Positions 43,063-55,409 of a stretch of DNA of 64,000 bases are shown here, piece after piece. The notes beneath the pieces were generated by a model. The model was not told the DNA's origin, did no database searches, and saw only the letters and a program-made list of their open reading frames with translations. The DNA lies in the NCBI RefSeq assembly GCF_030848805.1, contig NC_092367.1, forward strand, positions 5,363,019 through 5,427,018, in the 5' to 3' direction. Source of the stretch: Temnothorax longispinosus (taxonomy: Eukaryota > Arthropoda > Insecta > Hymenoptera > Formicidae). Both the position numbers and the translations under genes were made by a program. Positions within the stretch are counted from its first letter, which is position 1, and every line of letters starts with the position of its first letter.

Positions 43063-46000
43063 ATGTCCAAAATACGGCGGTTGTCGGTTCGCGGCATACG
43101 TAATTTCGGCGACGATAACGATGACGCGTTGATACGCTTCTCCTGCCCGTTGACTCTTATCCTGGGCCCAAACGGCACGGGGAAGACGACCATCATAGAG
43201 GCACTCAAGTATGCTATGACCAGCGAGTTTCCACCGGGCTCGGACAAAGGGAAGTCCTTCATACATGATCCTATGCTGACGACGACCGGCTCGGTACGAC
43301 AGCTGCAATTATACAATGATTTGTCTACTCTCTCGGTTGCATTATGATTGCGATATTACTATATATACTAAGGGCCGGTTGTTCCAACCTGTTGGTAAAC
43401 TACCTAATAGTTAAATCATATATATGTCTTTGTTTATCCATTACATTAGACAAAGATGGACATATGATTTAACTATTAGTTAGCTGACCAACAAGTTGGA
43501 ACAACCGGCTCTAAGTGATATATTCATAATTATATATATATATCATACAAAATAATATATACAATATACAAATAATAATGATAATATACAATATACAGAT
43601 AATATACAAATGATAATTATACAAAAATTAAAGCTCTTCAGATATACAATCAAAGAGATGTACAATCAAAGTAAATATGAGAAACAAGTAAGAACCAACG
43701 TCGATGGTAAAGCAAAAGTTATATTACACAGTAAGATAAATTATTTGAAATTCTAATTACAAACATTTTTAGTCTTAAAGTTTAGACTGTCTTCAGTGTG
43801 TACAAAATTATGAATGCAGTTATTCTACTCTAGCATTATGACTGAACAGAGTCTAAACTTTATGCTCGAAACATTTGTAATTATTTTAAGAGATTTACCT
43901 TACTATATAATATAACTTTTGTTTCACGTTTGGCGTTGGATCTTACTTGCTTCTTATATTTACTCTATCTTTAGCATATAATGTTAGATAATCAAATAAT
44001 TTGGATATATATATAAGAATTTAGATTGGAACCATTATTGCTCTTTTAGAATACATATTAAATCTTCAATTATTCGGCTTGAGTGAGCCTTCTATCTTTT
44101 GGGATTTTTTACTTTTGTGATCATTAAGTATTTCTTATTATTTGAATATTCTAAAGGGTGTTAGGAATAAAGACAGATTTATTGTCGTAGGTGAGAGGCA
44201 TGGTCAAGGCTGAAATAGTCGATTCTGAAGGTAAAAGCTATATAGTAGCCAGAACAATTGAATTGTCGAAAGGAGGGAAAAGGAATAATTTTAAAACTCT
44301 CGACAGTACTTTGACTACAATAAGCAGAGATAAGAAAAAGGTGAATGGTCTGCTTTGGAATATTTACTGTCTACTAGTTTTGTAGATTGTTTTATTTGAA
44401 TTCTTTTATTTCAATTATTTTATTTGCCCATCAGAAAGCCTCGATAACCAGTCGATGTGCTAACGTTGATGAGGAAATTGGTGTGGCGTTGGGCGTTTCA
44501 AAATCGATCTTGAATTATGTCATATTTTGCCACCAAGACGAGCTTAATTGGCCATTTGACTCGGGGCAAACGTTAAAGCAGAGATTTGATGATATATTTA
44601 ACAGTACTAGATATAGCAAAGCCTTGGATACTATTTTAAAGCTTCAAAAAGAGTTACAAAGCGATATTCGAAGTCTAACGGCAGAGAAAAAGACTTCCCA
44701 AGTATTAGTAGCCGAAGTAGAGGATAAAGAGAATAAACTCAAGGATCAAAAGAAAAGGTTGGATACCGCAAAGGAGAAAATAAGCGATATTGATAAACAA
44801 CTCGACCCCGTGAAACAAAAGCTTGAAGAAGTGCAGCAATTTCATTCGGAATATAAGAATGTCCAGAGTGAGGAAGGTAAGTTAAACAAAAATTCGTTAA
44901 TATACAGATAAAGAGACAAAACCGTTCTTTTTTTTTTCTCCAGAGAAAAAGAAGATGGAATACAATATGCATAAGGATCGATATGACAAACTGAAGGAAA
45001 CCATAAAAAACATCTTTGATGGGACGACAGAGGAATTGAAGGAGCTCGTGGAATCATATGACTCTACACTGAAGGAAAAAAACTTCGAAATTACAGAGGT
45101 ATAAATAAATTCTATGGCTACTAGTATCTTTGTACATATAAATAGATACTATGGCTATTAGTATCTTCGTATATATTACATATTGGTTTATTGCTTCCAG
45201 AATGAAGCCGAGGTCAAAGGTATCTCCGAGAAGGGAAATAGGATCTCGAATATTTTAGCGACACGAAGGGAAACGGTAGGCACATTGAAACAACAAGTAA
45301 AAGATCATGAAAAAAGAATGATTCGTCGCAATCAATTGCTAAATGACGCACTGAAAGCTTGGAATTTTGATGCGGTGGAATCAGATGTATCTGAAATAGG
45401 TACTTATAAGCTCAATTTCAAATAATTTGTCGAAATTAAATTGCTTCGTTCTTTTTCTCTCTGTATTGCTAAATCATGCAAAAATATTTTTGTGCAGAGG
45501 TGAAGGCTCGTACAAAAAGATTGGAAGAAAAGATGCGGACATTAGAGAAACAGGTAGAGGAAAATAGATTGACCATGCAAAGAGAGGAAAAAGAATTACA
45601 GAAGGAAGTTGATAAGCTGCGTAGCAATTATTCGAAGATCGAATCGGAGAAAGTTCTTAAAGAAAACGAAGTAACAGAGATAAGAGACGAAATAGACGCA
45701 ATTCGAAAGCAGATAACACAGGTTAATAATATCTCATTAAGAATTCTTATAATTGAAATATTTAGTTTCTAAAGAAGTAATTTATATCGATTTTTTTACT
45801 TTAGATTGGTGCAGCGGGAAATAAGTTAAAGTCCCTCGAACAAAAACTTCAAACGGCAAAGCAACGAATTGACGAACTTAGCAACGCACTGGATGTAAAT
45901 TCCGTTAAAGCTGATATTGGAGACAAGATAAAATCCAGGGATAAGATTGAAGCAAGTTTAAGCGCGATCGACGACGAAATTTCTTCTTTGCATAAATTAA

Positions 46001-49000
46001 GCTCGTTAACGGCGGAATTTGAATTAAAAAAGTCGGCATTACAAGCTAAGGAAGATGAGCTGGAGAATTTGAAGAAAAAGCACGGAGATAGCATCAAAGT
46101 ATTGTTAAATATTCAAGAATTAGCAGAAACGAAATTGAAAGATACTTTGGAACGTGTTCATCAGAAATTGGTATGTGATTAATTTTTCACTTATGTATGT
46201 TGTGTGTTTGTGAAATCTTACTGTGATCGTAAATTTCAGGAAAAAGAAACAAATTTGTTAACGCGAGAGATTCAAGCGCAAGAACGTAAAACTACTGCTC
46301 TTGAGACAACAGTACGGCACATAGAATCCGACATTAAGAAAAAGACGATAGAACTGCGCAGTAAGAAATTCTATATATATATATACTTTTTATAATCGTA
46401 ATAAATTATAAAATTTTTCTAATTAATTGTAACATAAAATTTTGTTCTTTTTTAGACGATAAAGAGAAAATATCTACAGTATGCGATTATAAAGATTTCG
46501 ATGAGACTTTGTTACTGCAATCTACTAAAGTAAAGGATCTTCAGGACAAGAGAGGAATCTATGCTTATCAAGCTACAGCCTACAAGGAATATGTCAAAAA
46601 ATTATCCGTTAAGGATCCTTGTTGCCCTTTGTGTCATAGAAATTTTGAGGAGCAAAATAAAGTTGCAGATTTAATAAAAGAAATCGAAAGCGACATAATA
46701 CGTAATCAACCTGATCGTTTAAAGCTGTGTGAGCGGGAACTAGCGACAGAACAGGAAAAATATGATAATATGTTGCAATTGAAACCTATTGTTGAAAAAG
46801 TTATTCAATGTGAAGAAAATGACTTGAAAGTATTAGAGTGAGCGAGCTTAATTGTATATTATATTAATAAAACTTGAGACTTGAAAGTTATAAATTTTAA
46901 TATACTTTTCGTTCAATTAGGGAAAAGTTGAAGAAGATGAAGAACGGCGTGGCGCAGTCGAAAATGGCCGTTAAGGATCTAGAAGCGTCGAAGGCAGAGC
47001 CTGAGAAGAAGTTGTTACTGTATAAAAATATGATCGGTGATATTAAATTCTGGGATCGGTGCATAGATGAAATACAGCAATCGAAGAGAGTAGTCAGAAA
47101 CTTGGAAATTCAAATGGCCAATGCTGGTAATGTTGTTTTGATATTTCAATAATTTACGATTATCAATTGATGTTTCTTTCTATATGTAGGAGTTAAGACC
47201 GAAAGGACTATAGAAGAAGCGCAGGCACAGCGAGAGTCTTTGAAAACATCTCTTAAAGAAATTCGTAATAATGTTGATGCATTGCAAATCAAATTGAGCA
47301 AGCATACCGAGAGATTGCAGGACGCTAGAGCGACGTATAATGGTTTACACGAGGAGCAATTAAAAATACATTCTGATATGCAGAAATTGAAACATTTGAA
47401 GGATAAGCAGGACGACTTGTACGCGCGAGAAATTACCGTAGGAGAAACGGTGGAGAAACTACGGAAGGATTTGGCACATGCTGAGACTCAATTGGATTCC
47501 AGAAGTCGGCAGTTGGAAAAGACCAAGGTATTCATAGTCGGTTCTTACATTAAAGACTGTCTTAAGTACAATCTTGAGATGTCATAAACCAATCAGAGTC
47601 GTGTTAACATTTTAAGATATTACTTAAGACGATCTAGAAATAAAATCTGACTTATAAATACCGGCCCAAGTTTTAATTTTCATAATATCTACGAATGGGA
47701 TAATTGTTAATAAAATAAATTAAGAATATCGTACGCGAGCATTTGGAACATAAAAGATAAAAATTTTTTTCTTTTTTTTACAGACTGAGAACTGGCAAAA
47801 GCAAGAAGCCGATAGGAAATCAGTGTCCGAAAATGCCAAACGTTTGTCTGATTTGGATAAAATATCGGACGAGGTCAATTCTTTTGTCAATAGCAATGTA
47901 CTCGAGAAACTCGCAAACTACGAGCGCGAGATAGAGACTTACAAGAACTCGCTAACGGAACTTATGGACAAGAAAAACGACGTAGAGCAAACGATAAGCA
48001 AGTTGAAGGAGGACATTGCCTCTCAAGAAATTAAAAAGCGAGAGTTACTTGACAATTTTACGTTACGTAAAATTAAGGAAACGCTAGAAACCTTGAGAGA
48101 GCAATACAGAAAATTGAACGAAAAACTGAAAAATATGGATTATAAGGAAATGATGAAGAAATGGGAGCAATTGGAAAACGAGAAGCAAACATTACTTCGA
48201 CAAGTAAGTAACATGTTATAACTTGTTTTTAAGATTTATACATTTATATTAATTAACGATTTGCTCAATCGCATTTTTAGAGGAATGTAGCGGTGGGAAA
48301 TCAGGAAGAGTTGGAGAGAGTAATCAAACAGTACACGCATGAATTACGAAAAGAGGAATACCGATCAGCTCGTCAGAATTATACTAAAAAGTGCATTGAA
48401 TTAACAGTAAGTGTTATTTTATATGCGAAATATAATATACGTTATAATATCTTTCATATCGGCTTGTTACAGTGATTGAAAATCCTAATTGTGATTTTGA
48501 ATATTAAATCTGCCTTGCATAATTTCTTTTACTAGGTTCAAGAAGATACTATAACTAATCTGAAAGCTTACAACAAAATATTGGATACCGCGATGATCGA
48601 ATACCACGAGGAGCGTATGTCGACGGTCAATACGATAATGAGAAAGCTGTGGAAGCACGTTTACAAGGGCACGGATACAAGCAGCATAGAGATCTGCACG
48701 GAACCTACAGAACAAGGAGCCAACAAAAGGAACTACAACTACAAATTGATTCAAACTAAACACGGATGTAAAATGGATATGAGAGGACGTTGCAGTGCTG
48801 GACAGAAGGTAATTGGAATTCGGGCAATTAGCACACACATGATCAGTGAAATGCACACACACATTACAATTAATATCCGAATTTTTCACAGGTATTGGCG
48901 TCGATAATTATAAGACTCGCTTTGGCAGAAACGTTCTGCAAGAATTGCGGCATTCTCGCGTTAGATGAACCAACGACAAATCTGGATGAAGAAAACGCGA

Positions 49001-49541
49001 ACAGTTTAGCGGATACGTTAACTAAGTACGTATGCATTTTTGTTAGGAACAATTGATTAAAATAATTGAATAACTATAAATGACGTAATGTAACGCATAT
49101 GTGTTGCAGAGTGGTCGAGTTGCGAGCAAAACATCAGAAGAATTTCCAGTTGATTATAATCAGCCACGATGAAAAGTTCCTACAGAAGCTTGCCAATTTG
49201 AATAATTACAAGCAATTCCACGAGCTTTATCGTAAACACAAGTACGTAATATGAGAACACGTGTTTTTGTTTGTTTGTAAGAAATTAGACTGTTAGAAAT
49301 AAAGAGCTGAACTCTTTTTCATAGCGGGATGACCGCGATAAAGCTCTCTGCCTTCAACGAGCCTATGAGTTCTCTATTGCACATTAAGGATGAAGATGAA
49401 TCCGACGATGAAGAGCGAGCTAATGAGATTCAAGAGTCGACCAGTGGTACATCTAGAGATACATCGAGTAAAAAGAGATACAATCTGGATGACAACGAAG
49501 ATAATAGACCGCCAGCTAAAAAGAAGTATTGCTTCACCTAG
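43063..49541 (+). CDS. rad50: DNA double-strand break repair protein RAD50
   Basis: SMC-like ATPase of the MRE11-RAD50-NBS1 complex, acting in double-strand break sensing, end tethering and telomere maintenance. Seventeen exons join in frame: 43063-43293, 44191-44340, 44435-44876, 44944-45098, 45201-45399, 45498-45721, 45805-46170, 46240-46360, 46456-46837, 46921-47126, 47190-47527, 47784-48203, 48281-48406, 48536-48808, 48892-49025, 49110-49241 and 49325-49541, about 1371 residues. Walker A GPNGTGKTT is at 35-43 and the Q-loop CHQDELNW at 159-166. Two long coiled coils flank the zinc hook CPLC (686-689). The ABC signature CSAGQKVLAS begins near 1206, Walker B ILALDEPT near 1232, and the switch His is in IIISHDEKF. 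The tail after the ATPase is longer than usual, acidic then basic, with PPAKKKY resembling a nuclear signal. The ATG at 43063 begins the canonical MSKIRRLSVRGIRNFG. Confidence 0.96.
43371..43512. repeat. MITE with TA target duplication in RAD50 intron 1
   Basis: The left arm AGGGCCGGTTGTTCCAAC and right arm GTTGGAACAACCGGCTCT are nearly perfect terminal repeats. Complementarity continues inward (AATAGTTAAATCATATATATG against CATATGATTTAACTATT). A TA dinucleotide flanks AGGGCCGG on the left (43369-43370) and follows CCGGCTC on the right, as for Tc1/mariner-type elements. It has no coding capacity. Confidence 0.8.
43670..43964. repeat. Long imperfect palindromic element in RAD50 intron 1
   Basis: The left arm (from 43670, AGTAAATATGAGAAACAAGT) and right arm (ending 43964) are reverse complements over about 130 bases with scattered mismatches. 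Internal pairs include AAAGTTATATTA/TAATATAACTTT and AAAGTTTAGACT/AGTCTAAACTTT. It occupies the middle of the intron, 160 bases after another MITE. Confidence 0.75.
45110..45178 (+). repeat. Two-copy tandem repeat in RAD50 intron 4
   Basis: TCTATGGCTACTAGTATCTT and ACTATGGCTATTAGTATCTT are successive near-identical units about 38 bases apart. They fill most of the short intron between 45099 and 45200. Confidence 0.7.
47524..47666. repeat. MITE at the exon 11/intron 11 boundary of RAD50
   Basis: The left arm begins AAGGTATTCATAGTC at 47525 and the right arm ends GACTTATAAATACC at 47662. The arms pair inward through GTCTTAAGTA/TACTTAAGAC and CTTGAGATGT/ACATTTTAAG, with about 70% identity over 56 bases. 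The splice donor GTATTC of exon 11 (GT at 47528-47529) lies inside the left terminal repeat. The central loop contains AACCAATCAGAG, similar to the other hairpins in this window. Confidence 0.65.
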
Positions 49542-50290
49542 TAATTTAAAATACACGTTCCGTTTTTTATACCAAACATATATTTCGTTTATATAACATA
49601 CATACATATATACATTGTATGTATTTTTTTATATAATATATATTTTATTTTTTATATGATAATGTTCCTGTAATTGATACAGTATATTCGTAACATGTTA
49701 GTGTGTATTGTGAAAGAAATAACCAAACAAAAGTTATATGTGCTAAAAATACCTCAAGTAATATGATAAGAACATGAAAATTATTTTGTAATTACTCCGA
49801 AGGAGATGTAGTGTTGGTTATTAAATAAATTTAATTTTCAGATGATATTGAATTGTATATGTTATTATAAGTCTCGTGTTCTTCAAAAATATTGCTGTTT
49901 TAAATTAATATTAATATTTAAATATAGTTATAGTGCAATTATACGACTATTATACAAAGAAATCGCACAAGAAAGATTTCTCAAGGAAATTAATATAATG
50001 AGCCGAGATAAAGAAAGAAAATATTTGGATTTTAAATTTGGAGTAACATTTGGCATGCTCGAGAAGTGTTGACTTTTTGCATCTGATTACAATAGAATTC
50101 GACATTTTCTTGCGTCTCAATTGAATCATTAAAAGAAGAACCGTAGATTTTTTCTAATTGACGTGATGATTCATATCACAAACGTGACATTTAATATTTC
50201 CACAAGATTTTAAAAAAATTTTTATACAATTTATTTTTATACCAAATTGCCGTGAATGTAAATAATACTATCGGAGCTTTATAATTAGAA
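49542..50290 (+). other. RAD50 3'UTR and AT-rich spacer
   Basis: AT-rich and non-coding. AATAAA at 49824-49829 is a likely RAD50 poly(A) signal. A 76-codon open frame at 49842-50072 follows a TTTTCAG acceptor-like sequence, but it shows no recognisable protein features. Confidence 0.5.
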
Positions 50291-50815
50291 TATATCTCGA
50301 AGGGGGTATCGTCAGGGACGTTAAAAAGCGCCGAGTTTCCAACTTGGGACCGCCAATTGAAGCGGGAGAATCGGTCGAACGCGGTGTAACGAGAATCAAT
50401 CGGGAAGTCGGCCGCGGGCGGGCATTCCAGTATTGTCTCTCTCTCCGGCGAGAGTCTCGATGACCGCTATAGTTAACGAGTTATCGCGAATCGAGTGCCT
50501 GGGGGAGGGAGCCGGCATCGTAATGGGCTGCTGCTGCCGCTGCTGGCTGCTGCTGCTGCTGCTCGGGTAGTCGTAACGTCATAATAGAATAGCGATGTTA
50601 GTAATACCATCGCGCGATACCGCCGCGACTGGAGGCAACCGACCGGGCGATTGACTGGCCCGGCGCGGCATACCGAGTCTAACCAATTTGCATCGCATTG
50701 TGTACTCGTTACGGCCTCCATCTGCGCCCGCGCTCGCGCGCATACATCGCCGAGGCCGAGGCCGAGACGACGGCGACGGGGAGGCCTTTGGACCTCCTTT
50801 CCTTTCATTAACGTT
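50291..50815. promoter_or_regulatory. CpG-rich island with CTG/CTGCTG run
   Basis: A sharp GC-rich block in AT-rich surroundings, containing a CTG-type triplet run (50527-50563) and many CG dinucleotides. Open frames on both strands are explained by composition. It could be a promoter or first non-coding exon of an unseen transcript. No direction can be assigned. Confidence 0.3.
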
Positions 50816-53800
50816 CCCTACTTTTCTTTTCTTCTCTTAACGGACATTTACATTTTTAATTATTATCATCTCGTTACTTTAGTATTTTTCCACATTACGT
50901 ATTTTTCTTCTTAAATACAACTTCCAGAAAATTATGAAACAAATATATTTCTTTAAATTTAAAATGTTAATTTTTTAAAAAGGATTGTCTGGAAATTGCT
51001 CCAAGAATTAAACGGAGAGAGGAGAAGGATGGGGCGGGTTTGTTACGTAAAATAAAAATTGACCTCAGACTGATTTGATTGGGGTTGGGATGTCCTGTAT
51101 TTAAATTAGCGCATCGGGGGTTTGCATTTCGGCGGGCGGCAGCGCGGTAGCGATTGCCGAGAGACAGCGGCTTTCGCCGTCGCGCTGAATGCCTGAATGC
51201 ATTCGCATGCATCCCGACGGCGAAACCGAGTGCCGCACCAGTACCAGCAATCAGCGCCCTGGGAGAGCCGTGGAAACCGCGGAAACCCCCAACTCTATTA
51301 TCGTTTCTGGCATCGTTATCGTTATTAGCCGCTCCATCGCCCGGCCATCCTATACACCGGAGAGAGCGAAACTACCCCCGATGCGTTTTCGTTATGGATC
51401 TCGAGGCTCACGAATTAAGATACATAGTCGATATAATTTAATATATTATTTAGTATATTGTTTTATATAACTCTATTAAATATAATATAAATATAATACT
51501 ATACACATAAATTTAATATAGAGTTATATACATATAAAACTCCATATTAATAAGTCTAATACCGAAAAAAATTAAGACGAAATGTTCAGCAGCTCTTTAC
51601 GCGTTTCTTTCATCTCGCCCAGTCAGTTCTATTCACCTAGCATCCCTAATGATTTTCTTCAATATTATACTTCAATGAAAACAAAATGTTTGGTAGGACT
51701 TTATGCGTTTCTTTCATCTTGCTCAAGTTCCACTAATCCAACATCCCTAATGATTTTCTTTAATGCTATAATAAGTTCGGATATTGTCATGATATTCATT
51801 ATAATGATTTTATAACTATTTCCATCTTGTTTTCGCTCTTCTTTCGCGAATTGTTTAATTGTTTTTTCCGCGAGAAACAACGAAACATTCCGACCTCGCA
51901 ACAATGCTCGTAATATGATTACACTAAAAGGTTTAATAATATTGTGATTGATATTGTTGCGCTTATCGATACGCCGGCGCGGCGCCGCGCCGCCCGTGTG
52001 ATTCGCGGCCGGGCTATCTCGAGCAATTGAAGCGCAGAAATGTAACGAGAGGACGGATCTCCCCTGGCCTTCATCTCCGATCCGCTTTGATCCCTTTCTC
52101 ACTCCGATCCCTCGGCGAGGAGAGGAAAGGCAGGCGGGGAATTTCCGTCCGCGCCCCCTCTTCAAAATATCAACTAAACGATAACCGTATTTATTATTCA
52201 TTCGGCCGCCTCTCGTTCCTTTCCCTTCTCGTGCCGCGTCCCCAATTTTACGAAGTAGTTTTTCAAAGAATTCCGCGGAGCCGGTCTGCATCGCCCATGA
52301 GACAGCAAGGGGCGGGCGTGCATAGGGCGCGGAAAGTGCTTGGATTGGCGATAGAAGGGCCCTCAAACTCCGCGAGATTATCATATCCGATACGATATCT
52401 TTAAGAAAAAGTGACGAGGACAATCATTCGTGTGTAAAATGCGCTACAAAGAACGGTGATTATAAAGTTTGAACCCATTCTCGGCGAATAAGAAGTCATC
52501 CTTATCGAAAGCACCACTAATAAAAAACGAATTAGGAACTTTGTCGCGGGTTACATTTTCCGAGACGCGTTTACACGTTACAAAAAATAATAATGTAGAT
52601 CTATCCCGATCGGAGTTGGGGAAGTATTGTACGCGAGCAGCGTATTCGTCGGCGAAAAAAATAAAAAAAGAACGGAAGAACGTAGTGTAATCGAGGCGAG
52701 AGTCGAAGTGTACGCGATTTCGGCGGAAAATCGAGCCTGAAATAATCCCCGGACAGACAACGAGGAGAAGAAAGACGTGATCGAGTTATCGAGATTAACG
52801 CGAATGCATCGAACCCGCGCACTGATCTTCCTCCGCGTCAAACCTCGAAAACGCACCCCCGATCGGATTCAACGATATCAATTACCCTCTTCGACGTTGC
52901 GCCGCAATATCGATGCGGATGTTAGACGCGCCCGGCAGGCTCCGAAAATCTCCATTTGATCCTGATTCAAGCTCGCTTCGCGAGGCGCGCAACGAGATTC
53001 GCAATATATCTGGTCTTCGCGATACACTTTCGAGGCCGGAATTTATTTTGTCGTAAAATTTAAGCGCAAATTCAATCGCGGGAATATAAAAAAATAAAGA
53101 ATTAATATCTATTATAAACATCAAGATTTATATATAGTGTGTTATATATAATATAATACTATATAATTTAGGATTTATTATAATTCTCAAAATTTTTTAA
53201 ACAAACTTTAAGCCATTTTGATATTTCGCTTATTTTTTATCAGATATTTAGCAACGCGTCAAAGTGAATTCAATAAGTAAACGGCGAAGTCAATATCGAT
53301 GACGTCGCCTGGTTTCCCGGATGTAATTTCGCTCTCGTCTTCATCCTTCACGATCTTGTTACTCCTCGCGCGTTACATCCTCTTCCGAGATCAGACGCCA
53401 CTTTTCTTTTCCGTTTCCTATCGGCCCGCCCTCGCCCGCCTATGACCAAGTCCCCGAGGATAAAAGGGATCAGAGGAAAAAGGGGGATATGGATTGACAC
53501 TCGAATTCCACCGGTAAAGGATCTCCCTCTTCCGGCCGGTCATTTTTCTTACCCTCGTCACACCCCTCGCGAGCCCCACCCCACACCCTCGACCCGGCTC
53601 GAATCCCGCTCGCGGTTTAACAAACTAGATTCATCAAATTCGACACCGATCGTCCATCCGCCGGTCGGTCGATTTCTCGTTCTGGATTTCGCGTCCGTCA
53701 GGTCCCATACAGCGCGATAGGAATAGCGTAACTTGTCAGCGCAGCGAAATTTTTTTACGTGGGAATATTTCCCGCGAAAGATCCTAATTCATTTGCAATT

Positions 53801-55200
53801 TGTATTTCAAACGATGCATTATTTATTAATTTTGAGAAAGAAAGAATCTAAGAGAGAGAGAAAACATTTTGACTATATATATATACATATAAATTAAAAA
53901 CGCAAGGATATAATATTAATTAAATTTATAATTATACCATATTTATTTAATTTAATTATATTATATAAATATATGTATACCTACGTTAAGATATAGGTAT
54001 ATTAAAATATGTCGTATCTATCGTTTCTAGAAGCATTCACGCGTTGCTTTTTAACGTGCTGCACGAAAGGAAATTAATTTAATTAAGATCAAATTATCAT
54101 TAACTCACGTCGCTCTTGTATCTGGATTAAGAACGGGACGATGGGAAAACGAGGACATTCGTGTGGCCCACTTCGAGCGGGTAATTCCCCGTCTACGATG
54201 TTATATTGACACGGGGAATATCGGCGCTAAATCATCTGTCACCCCCGAGTTCGCCCCCGTAACATCACCCGGGAAACTCCGAAGTCTCCGGCTGTCTATC
54301 TGCCGTCACTCACGAAAGCCCTCGCGCCGTGTTACGAGGCATCGTCCCCTCGCGTGCCCTTCCTCCCTTAAAACAGGGTGTTTACACGTAATCGCATTTC
54401 GAGGGTTCAATTTATTAAAAAGACGCCGTCCGACTTGACGAGCCATTTTAACATCGACTTTTCACGGATGGCGTTTGTTAAAACCGATTTCACGGAAATC
54501 CTAAACAATCCGTTACTTTAAAGCGCGATGACTTTATCTCTCACCGGCGCCGTCTCGACCAAATTAGTTTATCACGAAGTTTACGTTATTTCGCTCTTCT
54601 TTCTCCTCCTCTCTCTTTCTCTCTCACAATCAGTCTCTTTCTCTCTTTCTCTATAAGAGCACCCGATGTAATTCAATTTGTCCGAAACGATTAGCAGGTA
54701 ATCTGGACTTATCGAGTAATCTAAAGCGCATGAGTTCGCAAGTTCTAGAATTTATCGAGTTATCGGATATATTGTTGGGCTACTCGAATTTATCGGGCGA
54801 TCAAACGCGAAGCGCCGCGCCGTCGCATCCCTACAAAATTTAGGATTTGATATTTTGGTACACATTATATTATTTACATAATATAACTATCCTTACGTAA
54901 TAATAATTCGTTTTCGCATAAATCTGGTGATTACATTATTAGTAAGTTTCGCATTAAAATAAAATCGACGTCGTCTAAAGTTCGATTATTTCAATCTCTT
55001 TCAGTCACGCTTTCAGTTTATCGGCTAAAATATAGAGAAAATTCAATGTTTACTTTAATTACGTTATAAGATACATACGAATATTTTCGCTAATCTTCGG
55101 CATTGTTACTACTATATGTATATAATTTTACAGTTCTATTAAATAATTAAATTATAGCTACATTTTAGAGATATGATAAAGTGCTTCGAGCAGAGATTCA
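50816..55200. other. Gene-free DNA with small GC-rich islands
   Basis: No supported gene. Islands at 51060-51410, 51970-52400, 52540-53040 and 53270-53720 are CpG-rich; stretches between are AT-rich (51420-51560, 53100-53230, 53820-54000). A perfect 18-base GC palindrome lies at 51975-51992 (CGGCGCGGCGCCGCGCCG). Pyrimidine-rich DNA (CTCTCTTTCTC) occurs at 54594-54653. Confidence 0.45.
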
Positions 55201-55409
55201 GCAGCGTGCTAACGATCAAATTTACGCAAGGGAGAGTCTTCGCTCTCGCGACGAAAAAAAAAAGAGATCGCGGGCGAGAGAGCTGAGAGGGTTGACCTAA
55301 TAAGAGATTATTGCGCCTCCGACAGTGGAAGGGAAGGGCCGAGGCATCGCAACGGGAAAGAATGGAAAGAGCAACAACAAAGTAGACATCGGAGGGCCAA
55401 AGTTGCCAG

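Noticed and set aside
49842..50072. 76-codon frame after the RAD50 stop, preceded by TTTTCAG
   Set aside because: No recognisable domain, AT-rich codon content and a position in the probable RAD50 3'UTR; the acceptor-like sequence is likely chance.
50473..50808. 111-codon minus-strand frame with Ala and Ser runs
   Set aside because: It lies in a CpG-rich block with a CTG run. Arg/Pro/Ala bias and open frames on the other strand point to composition.
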